In this document: in pieces, positions 34,919 to 43,196 of the stretch | How the letters are laid out: the number at the start of each line of letters is the position of its first letter | How positions within the stretch are numbered: position 1 is the first letter of the stretch | NCBI RefSeq assembly: GCF_002245625.1 | Contig: NZ_NOIG01000003.1 | Coordinates: forward strand, 1 to 64,000 | Origin: Acidovorax kalamii | GTDB taxonomy: Bacteria > Pseudomonadota > Gammaproteobacteria > Burkholderiales > Burkholderiaceae_C | Length of the DNA stretch: 64,000 nt | Reading direction: 5' to 3' | Program-made: the position numbers and the translations under genes | The notes under the pieces: model-generated | Seen by the model: the letters and a program-made list of their open reading frames with translations, nothing else | Database searches by the model: none | Told to the model about the DNA's origin: nothing

Positions 34919-36154
34919 TCAGGGCTGACTTAGCAGGTCGGCCACATCGGTGCGGTAGGCCTGCATCGCGGGCAGCAAGGCCGCCAGCGCCGCCACACCC
35001 GCTGCCAGCAGCGGCACACCCGCCTCGGCGGGCAGCCAGATGAGGCCGGTAACGGGCAACAGCCCCTGTGCCTGCAGCGCCCAACCCAGGCCATGCGCCA
35101 GGCCATGGCCCAGCAGCAGCCCCAGGGCAGAAGCCAGCGCAGCCAGCCACAGCGCCTCCCACAGCACCAGCCCCGCCACGCGGCCGGGCGGCGCGCCCAG
35201 CATGCGCAGCATGGCCAGGTCGGCGCGGCGCTCGCGCACGGCGTTCCACAGCGCGATGAACACGCTCAGCGCGGCCACAGCCAGCAGCACGCCGCCAAAG
35301 GCGCGCAGCACATCGGCGCCCACGCCCAGCAGACGCAACAGGCGCGTGACCTCAATGGCAGGCGCTGCCGCCTGCATCGATGTGCCGCTGTTGACCTGGC
35401 GGGGCAGCGTGACGGCAGCCATGGGCGTGCGGTAGCGCACCAGGGCCACGGTCACCTCGCGCTCTTCCTTCATGATTTCCAGGTCTTCCGCATCGTTGGC
35501 GGTGGCGGTCTCGTGCACCATCCAGACGGATTCGGTGCTGGTGAGGATAAGACGGTCAAGCACGCAGCCGCAGGGCGCGAGCACGCCGCTCACGCGGTAG
35601 GGGTGGTTGCCATGCGCGTGCCCTCCCCCGCCCAGCCCGTGGCTGCCGACAAAGGTGGCACCTACCAGCGGCGCACCGGCATGGCTGCTTTTGACAATGC
35701 CACGCGCCACGCTGGCGCCCAGCACCGCGTCCATGGGCTGCTGCCACAGCGCACCCTCGGCCAGCGCAGCCTCGTAATGCGCCACATAGTCGGGCGTGGT
35801 GCCGACGATGCGAAAGCCCTGGTAGCTGTCGCCCAGGCTCAGCGGGATGACCTGCGCCACCAGCGGGTTCTTCTGCAACGCCTGTACTTCTTGCAGCGGG
35901 ATGTTGCCCGTGGGCACGTCGATGTGGAACACGCCCGCCAGGATCAGCTGCAGCGGGCTGCCCTTGGCGCCCACCACCAGATCGATGCCATCCAGGTCGC
36001 GCTCAAAGGCCTTGTCGAGCTGCGTGGCCACCAACAGCACCAGCGTGATGGCGGCCAGGCCCAGCGTGAGCACCAGCAGGTTGAGCACCGCCGCCAGTGG
36101 GCGGGACCACAGGTAGCGCCACGACAGGCGGGCCAGTTTTACTATGCTTTTCAT
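34919..36154 (-). CDS. FtsX-like ABC permease
   Basis: This 411-residue permease has the MacB/LolCE layout: one N-terminal helix (about 18-40), a large periplasmic domain (about 50-270) and three C-terminal helices (DUF FtsX). The periplasmic domain contains a His-rich stretch (GSHGLGGGGHAHGNH) and LAPCGCVLDR, unusual for Lol permeases and in keeping with a metal link. It pairs with the ATPase upstream, two bases away. The start lies inside a copy of the dispersed repeat, so its first five or six residues (MKSIVK) come from repeat sequence. Confidence 0.85.
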   Translation of the reverse strand: MKSIVKLARLSWRYLWSRPLAAVLNLLVLTLGLAAITLVLLVATQLDKAFERDLDGIDLVVGAKGSPLQLILAGVFHIDVPTGNIPLQEVQALQKNPLVAQVIPLSLGDSYQGFRIVGTTPDYVAHYEAALAEGALWQQPMDAVLGASVARGIVKSSHAGAPLVGATFVGSHGLGGGGHAHGNHPYRVSGVLAPCGCVLDRLILTSTESVWMVHETATANDAEDLEIMKEEREVTVALVRYRTPMAAVTLPRQVNSGTSMQAAAPAIEVTRLLRLLGVGADVLRAFGGVLLAVAALSVFIALWNAVRERRADLAMLRMLGAPPGRVAGLVLWEALWLAALASALGLLLGHGLAHGLGWALQAQGLLPVTGLIWLPAEAGVPLLAAGVAALAALLPAMQAYRTDVADLLSQP

Positions 36155-36194
36155 AGCTACTCGCGCCCTTCTGTTGCGCGGTAGCCCGCTATTT
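36142..36194 (+). repeat. Dispersed repeat, copy 5, at an operon junction
   Basis: CTATGCTTTTCATAGCTACT, CGCGCCCTTCTGTTGCGCGG and a TAGCCCGCTATTTC end match the family. It straddles the junction of the ABC ATPase and permease genes and supplies the ATPase's C-terminal residues and the permease's start codon. Confidence 0.6.
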
Positions 36195-36834
36195 CATTCA
36201 AATCCAGCGTCTGCGCACCGGCCAGTGCCTGCACCACACGCTGGTCGTGCGTGGCGATGACCAGGCTGGCATCGCAGGCGGAGGCGCTCTGCTGCAGCAG
36301 TGCCAAGGCGTCGGCTGCAGCCTCGTCGTCCAGGCTGGCCGTGGGTTCGTCGGCCAGCAGCACCTGCGGCGCCAGCAACACGGCCCGCGCCAGCGCCACG
36401 CGCTGCGCCTGCCCGCCCGAGAGCTGGTGCGGCTTGCGCGCCGCCAGCTCGGCCACGCCCACCTGGGTGAGTGCGCGGTGGATGGCCGCATCGTCGCGCG
36501 GCAGCCCGGCCGCAAAGTAGACCAGCGCGAGGTTGTCGGCCACGGTGAGCGCGCTGCTGAGGTAGAGCTTCTGCGGCAAAAAGCCGATGGTGCGTGCGCG
36601 CCAGGCATCGATCTCTGCCCCGCGCTGCGTGCCCAGCTGGGTGCCCGCCACAAACAGGTCGCCCCCGCTGGCACCGCGCAGCCCCGCCATCAGCGCCAGC
36701 CAGGTGGACTTGCCGGTGCCCGAGCGCCCGCGCAGCAGCAGCGTGCCGCCCTGGCGCAGGTCCACATCCGGAAACCGCAGCGGCGCGGCGCCGCCCGTGG
36801 CGTAGGTATAGGAAAGCCCCCGGGTGCGGATCAT
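36157..36834 (-). CDS. ABC transporter ATP-binding protein, MacB/LolD type
   Basis: This 225-residue ATPase has Walker A (GRSGTGKST), a Q-loop (FLPQKLYL), the signature LSGGQ, Walker B (VLLADEPTA) and the switch His (ATHDQR). It is the LolD/MacB type that partners FtsX-like permeases. Its ATG overlaps the Zur stop codon by four bases. The last ten or so residues (NEIAGYRATEGRE) are encoded by a repeat copy. Confidence 0.9.
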   Translation of the reverse strand: MIRTRGLSYTYATGGAAPLRFPDVDLRQGGTLLLRGRSGTGKSTWLALMAGLRGASGGDLFVAGTQLGTQRGAEIDAWRARTIGFLPQKLYLSSALTVADNLALVYFAAGLPRDDAAIHRALTQVGVAELAARKPHQLSGGQAQRVALARAVLLAPQVLLADEPTASLDDEAAADALALLQQSASACDASLVIATHDQRVVQALAGAQTLDLNEIAGYRATEGRE

Positions 36835-37313
36835 GCGGCAGCCTCCTCGGCCGGGTGGGCACATTCCGCACAGCGCCCGTGCACGGCAATGTCCACCGCC
36901 AGGCTCTCATGCCCGGCGGTGGCCAGCGCCTGCAGAACCTGCTTGAGGGCGCTCTGCACTTTGGCCGAGCCTGAAGGCAGGCGAAACTGGCGGTGGCAGT
37001 CGTCGCACTCAAAACGGGGCGCGGCACCCTCTTCGCCCTGCGGAGCGCGCGCGTAGCGGGTGACGCGAGCCGCATCCACCTGCTTGTGCAGCAGCCCGGC
37101 ACCGGCAAAACGGTCGAGCATGCGGTAGACGGTGACTTTGTTGACCGGGGCGCCCGCCTCGACCAGCGCCGCTTCGACTTCCGCTTCGGAGAGTGCGGCG
37201 TCGGGGCGCGCCTCGTACAGCGCCGCCAACGCCCGCGTGGCGCGGGTGGCGCGCATGCCGGGGGGGAGCGACCAGGGCGGGCTGTGAGGGGATGAAGGGG
37301 GGGGCGTGGACAT
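36831..37313 (-). CDS. zur: Fur family regulator, probably Zur
   Basis: This 160-residue Fur-family protein has an N-terminal winged helix (ALYEARPDAALSEAEVEAAL, INKVTVYRML-like VNKVTVYRML) and a dimer domain with two structural CxxC pairs (FECDDC and GRCAEC) and the HG-type metal site (DIAVHGRC). Because a ZnuD-like receptor with a His-rich loop lies in the same operon, zinc is the likelier ligand than iron. The upstream 24 codons are rejected since the palindrome at 37343-37363, its probable operator, sits there. It is translationally coupled to the ABC ATPase (ATGA). Confidence 0.8.
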   Translation of the reverse strand: MSTPPPSSPHSPPWSLPPGMRATRATRALAALYEARPDAALSEAEVEAALVEAGAPVNKVTVYRMLDRFAGAGLLHKQVDAARVTRYARAPQGEEGAAPRFECDDCHRQFRLPSGSAKVQSALKQVLQALATAGHESLAVDIAVHGRCAECAHPAEEAAA

Positions 37314-37342
37314 GGCGCGGCGTGGTGGGCAAGCAGGGCTTT

Positions 37343-37363
37343 TAACGCAATCGGGTTGCATTA
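37343..37363. promoter_or_regulatory. Probable Zur operator
   Basis: TAACGCAA-5-TTGCATTA is a 21-bp near-palindrome (seven of eight arm pairs match), 30 bases upstream of the zur start codon. Position and AT-rich ends suit a Fur-family box. The binding protein is inferred. Confidence 0.65.
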
Positions 37364-37416
37364 TGCCGCGCGGCCGCCACCCCAAAAGACATTGCCCCTG
37401 CCCACCAGCATCCGCT

Positions 37417-38889
37417 TCAGCGGCCGATCAGCTCCAGCACCTTGTCCAGGGCCCGGCCATGTCCGTGGGTGAGCGCCTGCGGATCTGCTGGATCGAAGAT
37501 GACAACCGGCACCGTTGGAGGAATCCCTCGGCCTTCGTGGACGATCCCCCGGGAGTCGGTATTGATTTCATGGGACAGCGTCACGTGGAAAGGCCCAGGC
37601 AGTGACTTCTCCAGCTTGTTCGACTGGCTTCCGGCGGTGGGCTGGCCCACATGAACCACATGGGGTAGCTCCCGCATCATCAGCGTCAGTGTCTCGCCAG
37701 CGCTGATGGTGAGGTCTGAGGTGAGCAGATACACGGGTTTCAAATACTGCTTCGTACCCCTCGGCTCCACGTACCAGTCCTGCGCTGCCCTGCCCTGGGG
37801 GCGGTGCGACCGGGTGGTAAAGGCCAGTCGGCGCCGATCGGAAAAACGCCCCGCGACCTCCGCGCTGACGGCATCCGCACCGCCGTTGTTGACACTGAGA
37901 TCCAGGACAAGGGCCCGCGTCCCTTGCAGTGCAGAAATGGCTCTGTCCATCTCCGCAGCGATCAGGGCGCGGTCGCGGGTGATGTTCGAGCCGTCCGCAT
38001 AGTCGATCTCTTGCGATAGGCCGATATAGCCCACATTGCCCGGTAGTACCCCCCACAGGAGTGCTCCATTCAGAAGCTTGCCGCTGCTGCTGCCCAAACG
38101 GCTCATCGCGGATTGTTGTATTCCATTGAGAAACGTCAGCTGGAATTCATCGAGCGAATCGACATCGGATTGCTGCTCGAATGCCTGGCGCAGCATTTTG
38201 TAGGAGGCCGTATTGCCGCTGTTGAAATACGATACAGAGGTGCCATTTTCCGCGTGCATCACACCGGTGTGGTAGTCATTGAAATCACCCAATGCCTTGA
38301 CAAAGATTTTTTGCAGATCCTGCGCGCTTTGGGCAGCAGATGCGAGTTTTTCGAGTTCCGCTTTTCTTTCATTCCAATGGATTCCGCGCTCCTTGAAGAA
38401 GGCGTAGTCCAGGTCGAAAATATCCCAAAACACATTAAAAATATCCGAGTGGCTGGCACTCATTGGCTGGCGGCAATGGGCTGGGATTTCCTTGACTCTC
38501 TCCAGCGTAACGGCAGAAGGCGTGTTGGCTGAGGCATGTATTTCAACCGTGGTTTTCTCGTTTTCTTGTTTCTTGGTAAACAGGAAACCGTCAATAACGT
38601 GGGACTGGAGCGTTTGCGGGTCTGGATAACACCGTGATTTCACCTCCTGAAAGAGGTGGAGTCCATCGTCCTTCCAATCGACCAGTTGGCCGGTGCCCAG
38701 CATTCGCCATGGGCCCTTCAGTGCAGGATCGAGCCGGCCTTGGGTGAAAATGGGTTGTGCCGCTGCTGGCTTGTCGGCCGAAGGATCTGCTCCGCCCCCG
38801 CAAGCGGTCAAGGCAAAAATCAGCGGGAGAGCGATACAGGCGTGCCAGCGCATGCCAAAGGCCGGGGCAAGTTCACGAAGGGTTTTCAT
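37417..38889 (-). CDS. S41 family peptidase, lipoprotein
   Basis: This 490-residue tail-specific-protease-like enzyme has a signal peptide with lipobox LTAC (Cys30), a long N-terminal region (40-250) and a C-terminal S41 domain. The catalytic-Ser segment is TISAGETLTL, followed by GQPTAGSQSNK and the substrate-strand VNNGGAD upstream. It should be anchored in the periplasmic face of a membrane. It is divergent from the split-kinase operon with 85 bases between, so that operon probably controls it or senses its product. The in-frame ATGs upstream are less likely. Confidence 0.8.
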   Translation of the reverse strand: MKTLRELAPAFGMRWHACIALPLIFALTACGGGADPSADKPAAAQPIFTQGRLDPALKGPWRMLGTGQLVDWKDDGLHLFQEVKSRCYPDPQTLQSHVIDGFLFTKKQENEKTTVEIHASANTPSAVTLERVKEIPAHCRQPMSASHSDIFNVFWDIFDLDYAFFKERGIHWNERKAELEKLASAAQSAQDLQKIFVKALGDFNDYHTGVMHAENGTSVSYFNSGNTASYKMLRQAFEQQSDVDSLDEFQLTFLNGIQQSAMSRLGSSSGKLLNGALLWGVLPGNVGYIGLSQEIDYADGSNITRDRALIAAEMDRAISALQGTRALVLDLSVNNGGADAVSAEVAGRFSDRRRLAFTTRSHRPQGRAAQDWYVEPRGTKQYLKPVYLLTSDLTISAGETLTLMMRELPHVVHVGQPTAGSQSNKLEKSLPGPFHVTLSHEINTDSRGIVHEGRGIPPTVPVVIFDPADPQALTHGHGRALDKVLELIGR

Positions 38890-38974
38890 CCTGTTCAAAA
38901 GAGAGTTGTTGAGAAAATCCATTGTGAAAAACCCCGCCGTGGCCCGCATGTGCCAAAAGGCATGGAGGCGGGCC

Positions 38975-40324
38975 ATGACTTTCGGCACATTCCAAGCCGA
39001 TCGATATCGCGAGAATGCAGCGGGACCCCATTCAGCAACCCTTTCAACCTTGCAGCTGTTCAGACAACTTTGCCTGGTGGCAACCGGGCTCATGACCGTG
39101 GCAGGACTGCTGTCCCTGTGGAACGAGCCCGCACAGACCCAGGTCGGGGCATCACTTTGGGTTCCTCTGCCCTGGTTGGCCGATGTGGCCGCTCAGGCAT
39201 GGGCTCTGGCCCATCTGGCACCAGCGCCGGAGGGCGCCGCAGCTCCATGGTTGTTCATGGGGGTGTACAGCGCACTCAGCCTGTGTTTCCTTTGGCTCAC
39301 CGGTGCCCATGGTTGGCGGTCCATGGATGGCGCCGACCATGTGCCTGCGGCGAGCATGCTGGTGCGCATGGGAATCGCCTTTGCTCTGGACCCCTGGGTC
39401 AGTCCGGGCCTGTTTTATCTGACGGCGATTGAACTGGCTTGTTGCTATCCCACTGCAAAAGCGCTGCGCATGCTGGTCCTGCAAATGCTGCTTGCCAGCG
39501 CGTCGGTGATGGCGGGCGCCTGGAGCGATGTGTTGACCGTGGTCTGTGACGGTGTGGAAGCGGTGAGCGCCTCCGCGTCATGGCTAACCGGTCTGAATGC
39601 ACTCGAAAGCTGCGCTTTCCAGGCTTTTGTGTTTGTGGTGGGCCTCGTCGCCCACAGTGAAATGCGGGCCAGAAAAGAGCTGGCCACCCTCCACCGCAAT
39701 CTGAGCCTGGCGCAAGGCCATTTGTCGGAAGCGGTGGCCACAGCCGAAAGAAATCGGATTTCCACACAGATCGATGCCCGTATCAGAGAGCACCTGGTCG
39801 CGCTGGAGGCACATGCCAATGCGTCCATCGGGCTGCTGGAAGGGGCGGCGCTGGATGCCGCCCGCACCGTCCAGTCCCTGATCGGGCAGTTGCGGGTGGA
39901 AGTTGCCACGCTGGGTGAGTCGCCCCCAGCTTCTGGTGATTTGCGGCAAGCGTTGCTTGTGCTGCAGAAAAATATCCCCACCCCCCGGATCGTTCTGGAT
40001 ATGGATCCAGGCCTGTCCATCGCTTCCCATGCACTGAACCACGCAATCTTCAGAATTGTCCAGGAGGCCACCAGCAATGCGGTTCGGCATGCCGAGGCAG
40101 ACACATTGAGCATCCAGATTTCCCAATCTGGCAACGGTATCGCAGTCCGCATCCAGGACAACGGGCGAGGCGCCATGGGAATGGACAGAAACAGATTCGG
40201 CAGTGGATTAAAGGGGATCAGGGAGCGTGTAGAAGCTTTTGGCGGAACACTCGCGGTTGCCACGCCGCCAGGCGGGGGCTTTGTGTTGTCAGTCCATTAC
40301 CCATCCCCCGAGGCGTTTGAATGA
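38975..40324 (+). CDS. Membrane HATPase kinase half lacking the phospho-His
   Basis: This 449-residue membrane protein has about six hydrophobic segments (30-225) and a C-terminal NarL-type HATPase_c domain with intact ATP motifs: N-box (HAIFRIVQEATSNAV), G1 DNGRG (395-399) and G2 GSGLKGIRERVEAFGG. But the dimerisation helix reads ERNRISTQIDARI (258-270), so the His expected in ER.RIA.ELHD is Asp267. It cannot autophosphorylate on that residue. The next gene holds a perfect His helix but no ATPase domain, so this protein probably phosphorylates its neighbour. Start 38975 has GGAGG six bases upstream. The ATGA overlap couples it to the next gene. Confidence 0.85.
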   Translation: MTFGTFQADRYRENAAGPHSATLSTLQLFRQLCLVATGLMTVAGLLSLWNEPAQTQVGASLWVPLPWLADVAAQAWALAHLAPAPEGAAAPWLFMGVYSALSLCFLWLTGAHGWRSMDGADHVPAASMLVRMGIAFALDPWVSPGLFYLTAIELACCYPTAKALRMLVLQMLLASASVMAGAWSDVLTVVCDGVEAVSASASWLTGLNALESCAFQAFVFVVGLVAHSEMRARKELATLHRNLSLAQGHLSEAVATAERNRISTQIDARIREHLVALEAHANASIGLLEGAALDAARTVQSLIGQLRVEVATLGESPPASGDLRQALLVLQKNIPTPRIVLDMDPGLSIASHALNHAIFRIVQEATSNAVRHAEADTLSIQISQSGNGIAVRIQDNGRGAMGMDRNRFGSGLKGIRERVEAFGGTLAVATPPGGGFVLSVHYPSPEAFE

Positions 40325-41232
40325 ACGATGCACAGGCGTTGGTGCGCTCGCGCTGGCTGCTGGAGCGGTTCGCGATAGGTATTTATGCCGTCATCGGACT
40401 GCGCGCCGTTGTCTCGCTGCTGCCACTGGGTTTTATGCCGCTGCAGCCTTTCCCTGGCCTGCTGCCTTGGCTCGCTTTCCGCTCGGCCTGGTGGGGGCCC
40501 TCCATCGTGGCAGGCACTGCAGGCAGTCTGCTGCTGGGTGTCGGGGCGGGGGTCTGGGTTCGCATCCTGCAGGCATGTCCCAGCGCACAAAGACTGACGC
40601 TTTTTTATGCCGTGCAAACGGTATTGGCCCTGCTGGTCGATGAGCGCTTTTTCATTCCGCTTGCGGCAGTTTCCGCACTTCTTTTGCCCCGCAGATGGGC
40701 GTGGGCGTGGCTGGGATCCCAGTGGGGCGCAACCATGCTCATCCATGCGGCGCTATGGCAAATGGGTTTGCGGCAGTCAGTGCAGTGCGAAATCGCTGCG
40801 TCGGGATTGCTTGCGCCCCTGACTGTGCCCTCCTCCACCGCCGCAGCCTTCGAGGACACTTGCATCAGCCTGGTGTCGCAAGGGCTGGCCTTCTGTTTTG
40901 GCCTTTTGTGCGCGCGGGAGCAACAACAACGCAAAGAACTGGTGACAACGTACTCACAGGTGCAGGCAACGCAACAGTTGCTTGCGGAAACCGTCCGAAC
41001 TGCAGAGCGCGCGCGGATTGCAAGGGAGCTTCACGACTCCATCGGCCACCAGCTCACTGCCGTCAGTCTGCATCTTGAATTGGCTTTGCAGGTAAATTCA
41101 CGCCCCCAAGCTTCCGACACTCTACTTATGGCTCAGGCCTTGGCCCACCGCATTCTTTCTGCCGTCCGACTGGTTGTTCGGGCCGAACGCTCGGGCTCTC
41201 ACCCCCGGGAGCGAGGGGAAGGGACGCCATGA
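40321..41232 (+). CDS. Membrane DHp-only kinase half (no ATPase domain)
   Basis: This 303-residue membrane protein has six or seven hydrophobic segments in residues 15-195 and then an ideal HisKA_3 helix, ERARIARELHDSIGHQL, with phospho-acceptor His238. It ends about 60 residues later, before an HATPase domain could begin. Its 3' end overlaps the response-regulator start (ATGA), so nothing has been deleted there recently. It complements the preceding protein, which has the ATPase domain but not the His. Together they would be a split histidine kinase. Confidence 0.85.
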   Translation: MNDAQALVRSRWLLERFAIGIYAVIGLRAVVSLLPLGFMPLQPFPGLLPWLAFRSAWWGPSIVAGTAGSLLLGVGAGVWVRILQACPSAQRLTLFYAVQTVLALLVDERFFIPLAAVSALLLPRRWAWAWLGSQWGATMLIHAALWQMGLRQSVQCEIAASGLLAPLTVPSSTAAAFEDTCISLVSQGLAFCFGLLCAREQQQRKELVTTYSQVQATQQLLAETVRTAERARIARELHDSIGHQLTAVSLHLELALQVNSRPQASDTLLMAQALAHRILSAVRLVVRAERSGSHPRERGEGTP

Positions 41233-41870
41233 TCCGCATCGTTGTCGTTGATGACCAAACCTTGGTCCGAACGGGCATCCGCAGCCTGCTTGCGCTCAAA
41301 GGCGAATTGGAGGTGGTGGGCGAAGCCTCCGATGGCGTGGAAGCGCTGGAAATCATTGCGAAAACAGTCCCGGACGTGGTGCTGCTGGATATCCGGATGC
41401 CCCGCCTCTCGGGCATCGAAGTGCTGAAAGAACTCCAGGGGAAACCAGGGATGCCTGCAGTACTGCTGCTATCAACTTTTGATGACGATCATGCGCTGCT
41501 GGAAGGAATGCGATTTGGTGCCAGGGGCTTTCTGCTGAAAGATGTGTCGCTGGAAAGACTGGTCGAAAGCATCAAGGCGGTTGTTGCTGGGGGAACCCTC
41601 TTCAGACCTGGCGTTACAGAACGCAATCTCGCTTCCATCAAGGATAATCAATCCGCTTTTCTCAAGCTGCCTCTGCCAGATCCCCTGACGTCAAGAGAAA
41701 AAGAGGTCCTGGCCTTGATGGCAGGCGGGTTCAACAACCGCGAAATATCGATTGCCTTGAATGTGGTTGAGGGGACAGTAAAAAACCATGTTTCCAGCGT
41801 TTTGTCCAAACTGGGGGTGCGCGACAGAACGCGTGCTGTTCTTAGAGGTCTGGAGCTTGCGATTATCTGA
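41229..41870 (+). CDS. NarL/LuxR family response regulator
   Basis: This 213-residue regulator has a CheY-like receiver with Asp8/Asp9 and phospho-acceptor Asp54 (VLLDIRMPR), Lys near residue 104 (FLLKDV), and a C-terminal LuxR-type helix-turn-helix (LTSREKEVLALMAGG, NVVEGTVKNHVSSVLSKLGV). It is the output of the split kinase, to which it is coupled by an ATGA overlap. Its target is unknown; the divergent S41 protease is a candidate. Confidence 0.93.
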   Translation: MIRIVVVDDQTLVRTGIRSLLALKGELEVVGEASDGVEALEIIAKTVPDVVLLDIRMPRLSGIEVLKELQGKPGMPAVLLLSTFDDDHALLEGMRFGARGFLLKDVSLERLVESIKAVVAGGTLFRPGVTERNLASIKDNQSAFLKLPLPDPLTSREKEVLALMAGGFNNREISIALNVVEGTVKNHVSSVLSKLGVRDRTRAVLRGLELAII

Positions 41871-41906
41871 TTTTTTACGCTTTCAAATTCAATTGCTCCG
41901 GAATAT

Positions 41907-41934
41907 TTGAAAATAGAGTAATAAATATTATATG
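41907..41934 (+). promoter_or_regulatory. Possible promoter of the YcxB-like gene
   Basis: TTGAAA (41907-41912), a 16-base spacer and TATATG (41929-41934) resemble a sigma-70 promoter. Transcription would start only about five bases before the ATG at 41946, so the message would be nearly leaderless. Confidence 0.35.
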
Positions 41935-41945
41935 GACATACCCTT

Positions 41946-42503
41946 ATGAAGGCGGCCGCTAATCAGCAACTTTTATACGAATATGTTCAAGACTGGCGAC
42001 TCCAAACTCTGCACTTTCGTGCTGGTCGCGGTGTGGATCACCTCGCAGTCGAAGAACGCAAGTACCGAGCCAAGGAATGGGTCATCGCGCTGGCCGTCGT
42101 CTATGCCGCGCTGATCTCGTTCCGGCATCAGCTCTGGCCGCTTCTGGCCATGGCCTTGATAGCCATCGCCTGGAGAATCCCATCGTTTTTCGCCCAGTTT
42201 GGCCTTCTGCGTAAAGCACTTCTGGGAATGCGCCCTTCGTTCCGCAGCCATCCGCCCCGGTCCATCCGACTGGAGGTGTCTGACGAAGGGCTGCGCGAAT
42301 TCGACTCCGGAATCGAGTCGTTTGCGCCCTGGGCTTCCGTTCGTTCTTTCCGTGCGGACAGGCGGTTCATTGAAATCGAGTTGTCCAACAACCTCTATGC
42401 CTATGTGCCCGTCCGGAGGCTCTCGCCCGCCTCGTCAAGTCGGGAGGACTTATTGGCAATGCTGGAAAAGCAAGGGGTAGCCCAGCAAGCGCCTCGTCCA
42501 TGA
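41946..42503 (+). CDS. YcxB-like membrane protein
   Basis: This 185-residue protein has two adjacent hydrophobic helices (about 45-85) and a C-terminal cytosolic domain of YcxB type (RSIRLEVSDEGLREFDSG, FAPWASVRSFRADRRFIEIE). Its function is unknown. It follows the response regulator by 75 bases and is on the same strand, so it may or may not belong to that operon. Confidence 0.75.
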   Translation: MKAAANQQLLYEYVQDWRLQTLHFRAGRGVDHLAVEERKYRAKEWVIALAVVYAALISFRHQLWPLLAMALIAIAWRIPSFFAQFGLLRKALLGMRPSFRSHPPRSIRLEVSDEGLREFDSGIESFAPWASVRSFRADRRFIEIELSNNLYAYVPVRRLSPASSSREDLLAMLEKQGVAQQAPRP

Positions 42504-42557
42504 ACTGATCGGTCGCAGACCACCGCCCAAACCGTCAACTAGTTACCGAACGGCGCC

Positions 42558-43094
42558 CTACCCCTTCAAGTACTTCGCAAACGTCTTCCTGAACTTCTCT
42601 ACCTTTGGCCCCACCACAAACGCGCAGTACCCGGCGTTCGGGTGCTTGGCAAAGTAGTCCTGGTGGTAAGCCTCGGCCGCGCTGTAGTTTTGCAGCGGCT
42701 TCACTTCGGTGGTGATGGGGGCGCCAAACAGCTTGTCTTGAGACATCTGGCGGATCATGGCGCTGGCGATCTCTCCGTGCTCGGGGTTGCCGTAGTAGAT
42801 GCCGCTGCGGTACTGCGTGCCCACGTCATTGCCTTGGCGGTTGAGCGTGGTCGGGTCGTGGGTGTGGAAGAAGATTTCCAGGATTTCTTCCAGGCTGATC
42901 TCGTCGGCATCAAAGGTCAAGCGCACCACCTCGGCGTGGCCAGTGTCACCCTCGCAGATCTGTTCGTAGGTGGGGTTGATGGTGTGGCCGTTGGTGTAGC
43001 CGCTTTCCACGTCGGTGATGCCGCGCACGCGGTCGAACACGGCTTCGGTGCACCAGAAGCAGCCGCCGCCCAGGGTGATGGTTTGCAAAGTCAT
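42558..43094 (-). CDS. msrA: Peptide methionine-S-sulfoxide reductase A
   Basis: This 178-residue enzyme reduces methionine-S-sulfoxide in proteins. The catalytic GCFWC motif is at residues 11-15, and the family segments GHAEVVRL, FHTHDPTTLNRQGNDVGTQY (as FHTHDPTTLN and DVGTQYRS) and EAYHQDY follow. No signal peptide: it acts in the cytosol. The resolving Cys is unclear (Cys in GYCAFV). It is divergent from the RND regulator. Confidence 0.95.
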   Translation of the reverse strand: MTLQTITLGGGCFWCTEAVFDRVRGITDVESGYTNGHTINPTYEQICEGDTGHAEVVRLTFDADEISLEEILEIFFHTHDPTTLNRQGNDVGTQYRSGIYYGNPEHGEIASAMIRQMSQDKLFGAPITTEVKPLQNYSAAEAYHQDYFAKHPNAGYCAFVVGPKVEKFRKTFAKYLKG

Positions 43095-43166
43095 GGGGTC
43101 CTCGGGTTCAAACGGAGACAGGGCCTGTGATTATGAATTGACGCCCTATCCCGTGCTTGCTACATT

Positions 43167-43180
43167 ACTAACCGGTCAGT
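43167..43180. promoter_or_regulatory. Probable operator of the efflux TetR regulator
   Basis: ACTAACCGGTCAGT is a near-perfect palindrome (ACTnACCGGTnAGT) 16 bases before the TetR start codon. Such CCGGT-centred sites are typical for TetR regulators of RND pumps. Confidence 0.65.
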
Positions 43181-43196
43181 CATTAACTAAAACGCC

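Noticed and set aside
40321-41232. DHp-only membrane gene as a truncated pseudogene
   Set aside because: Its stop overlaps the next start by four bases and there is no leftover ATPase sequence, and its neighbour has the matching missing domain. A designed split fits better than decay.
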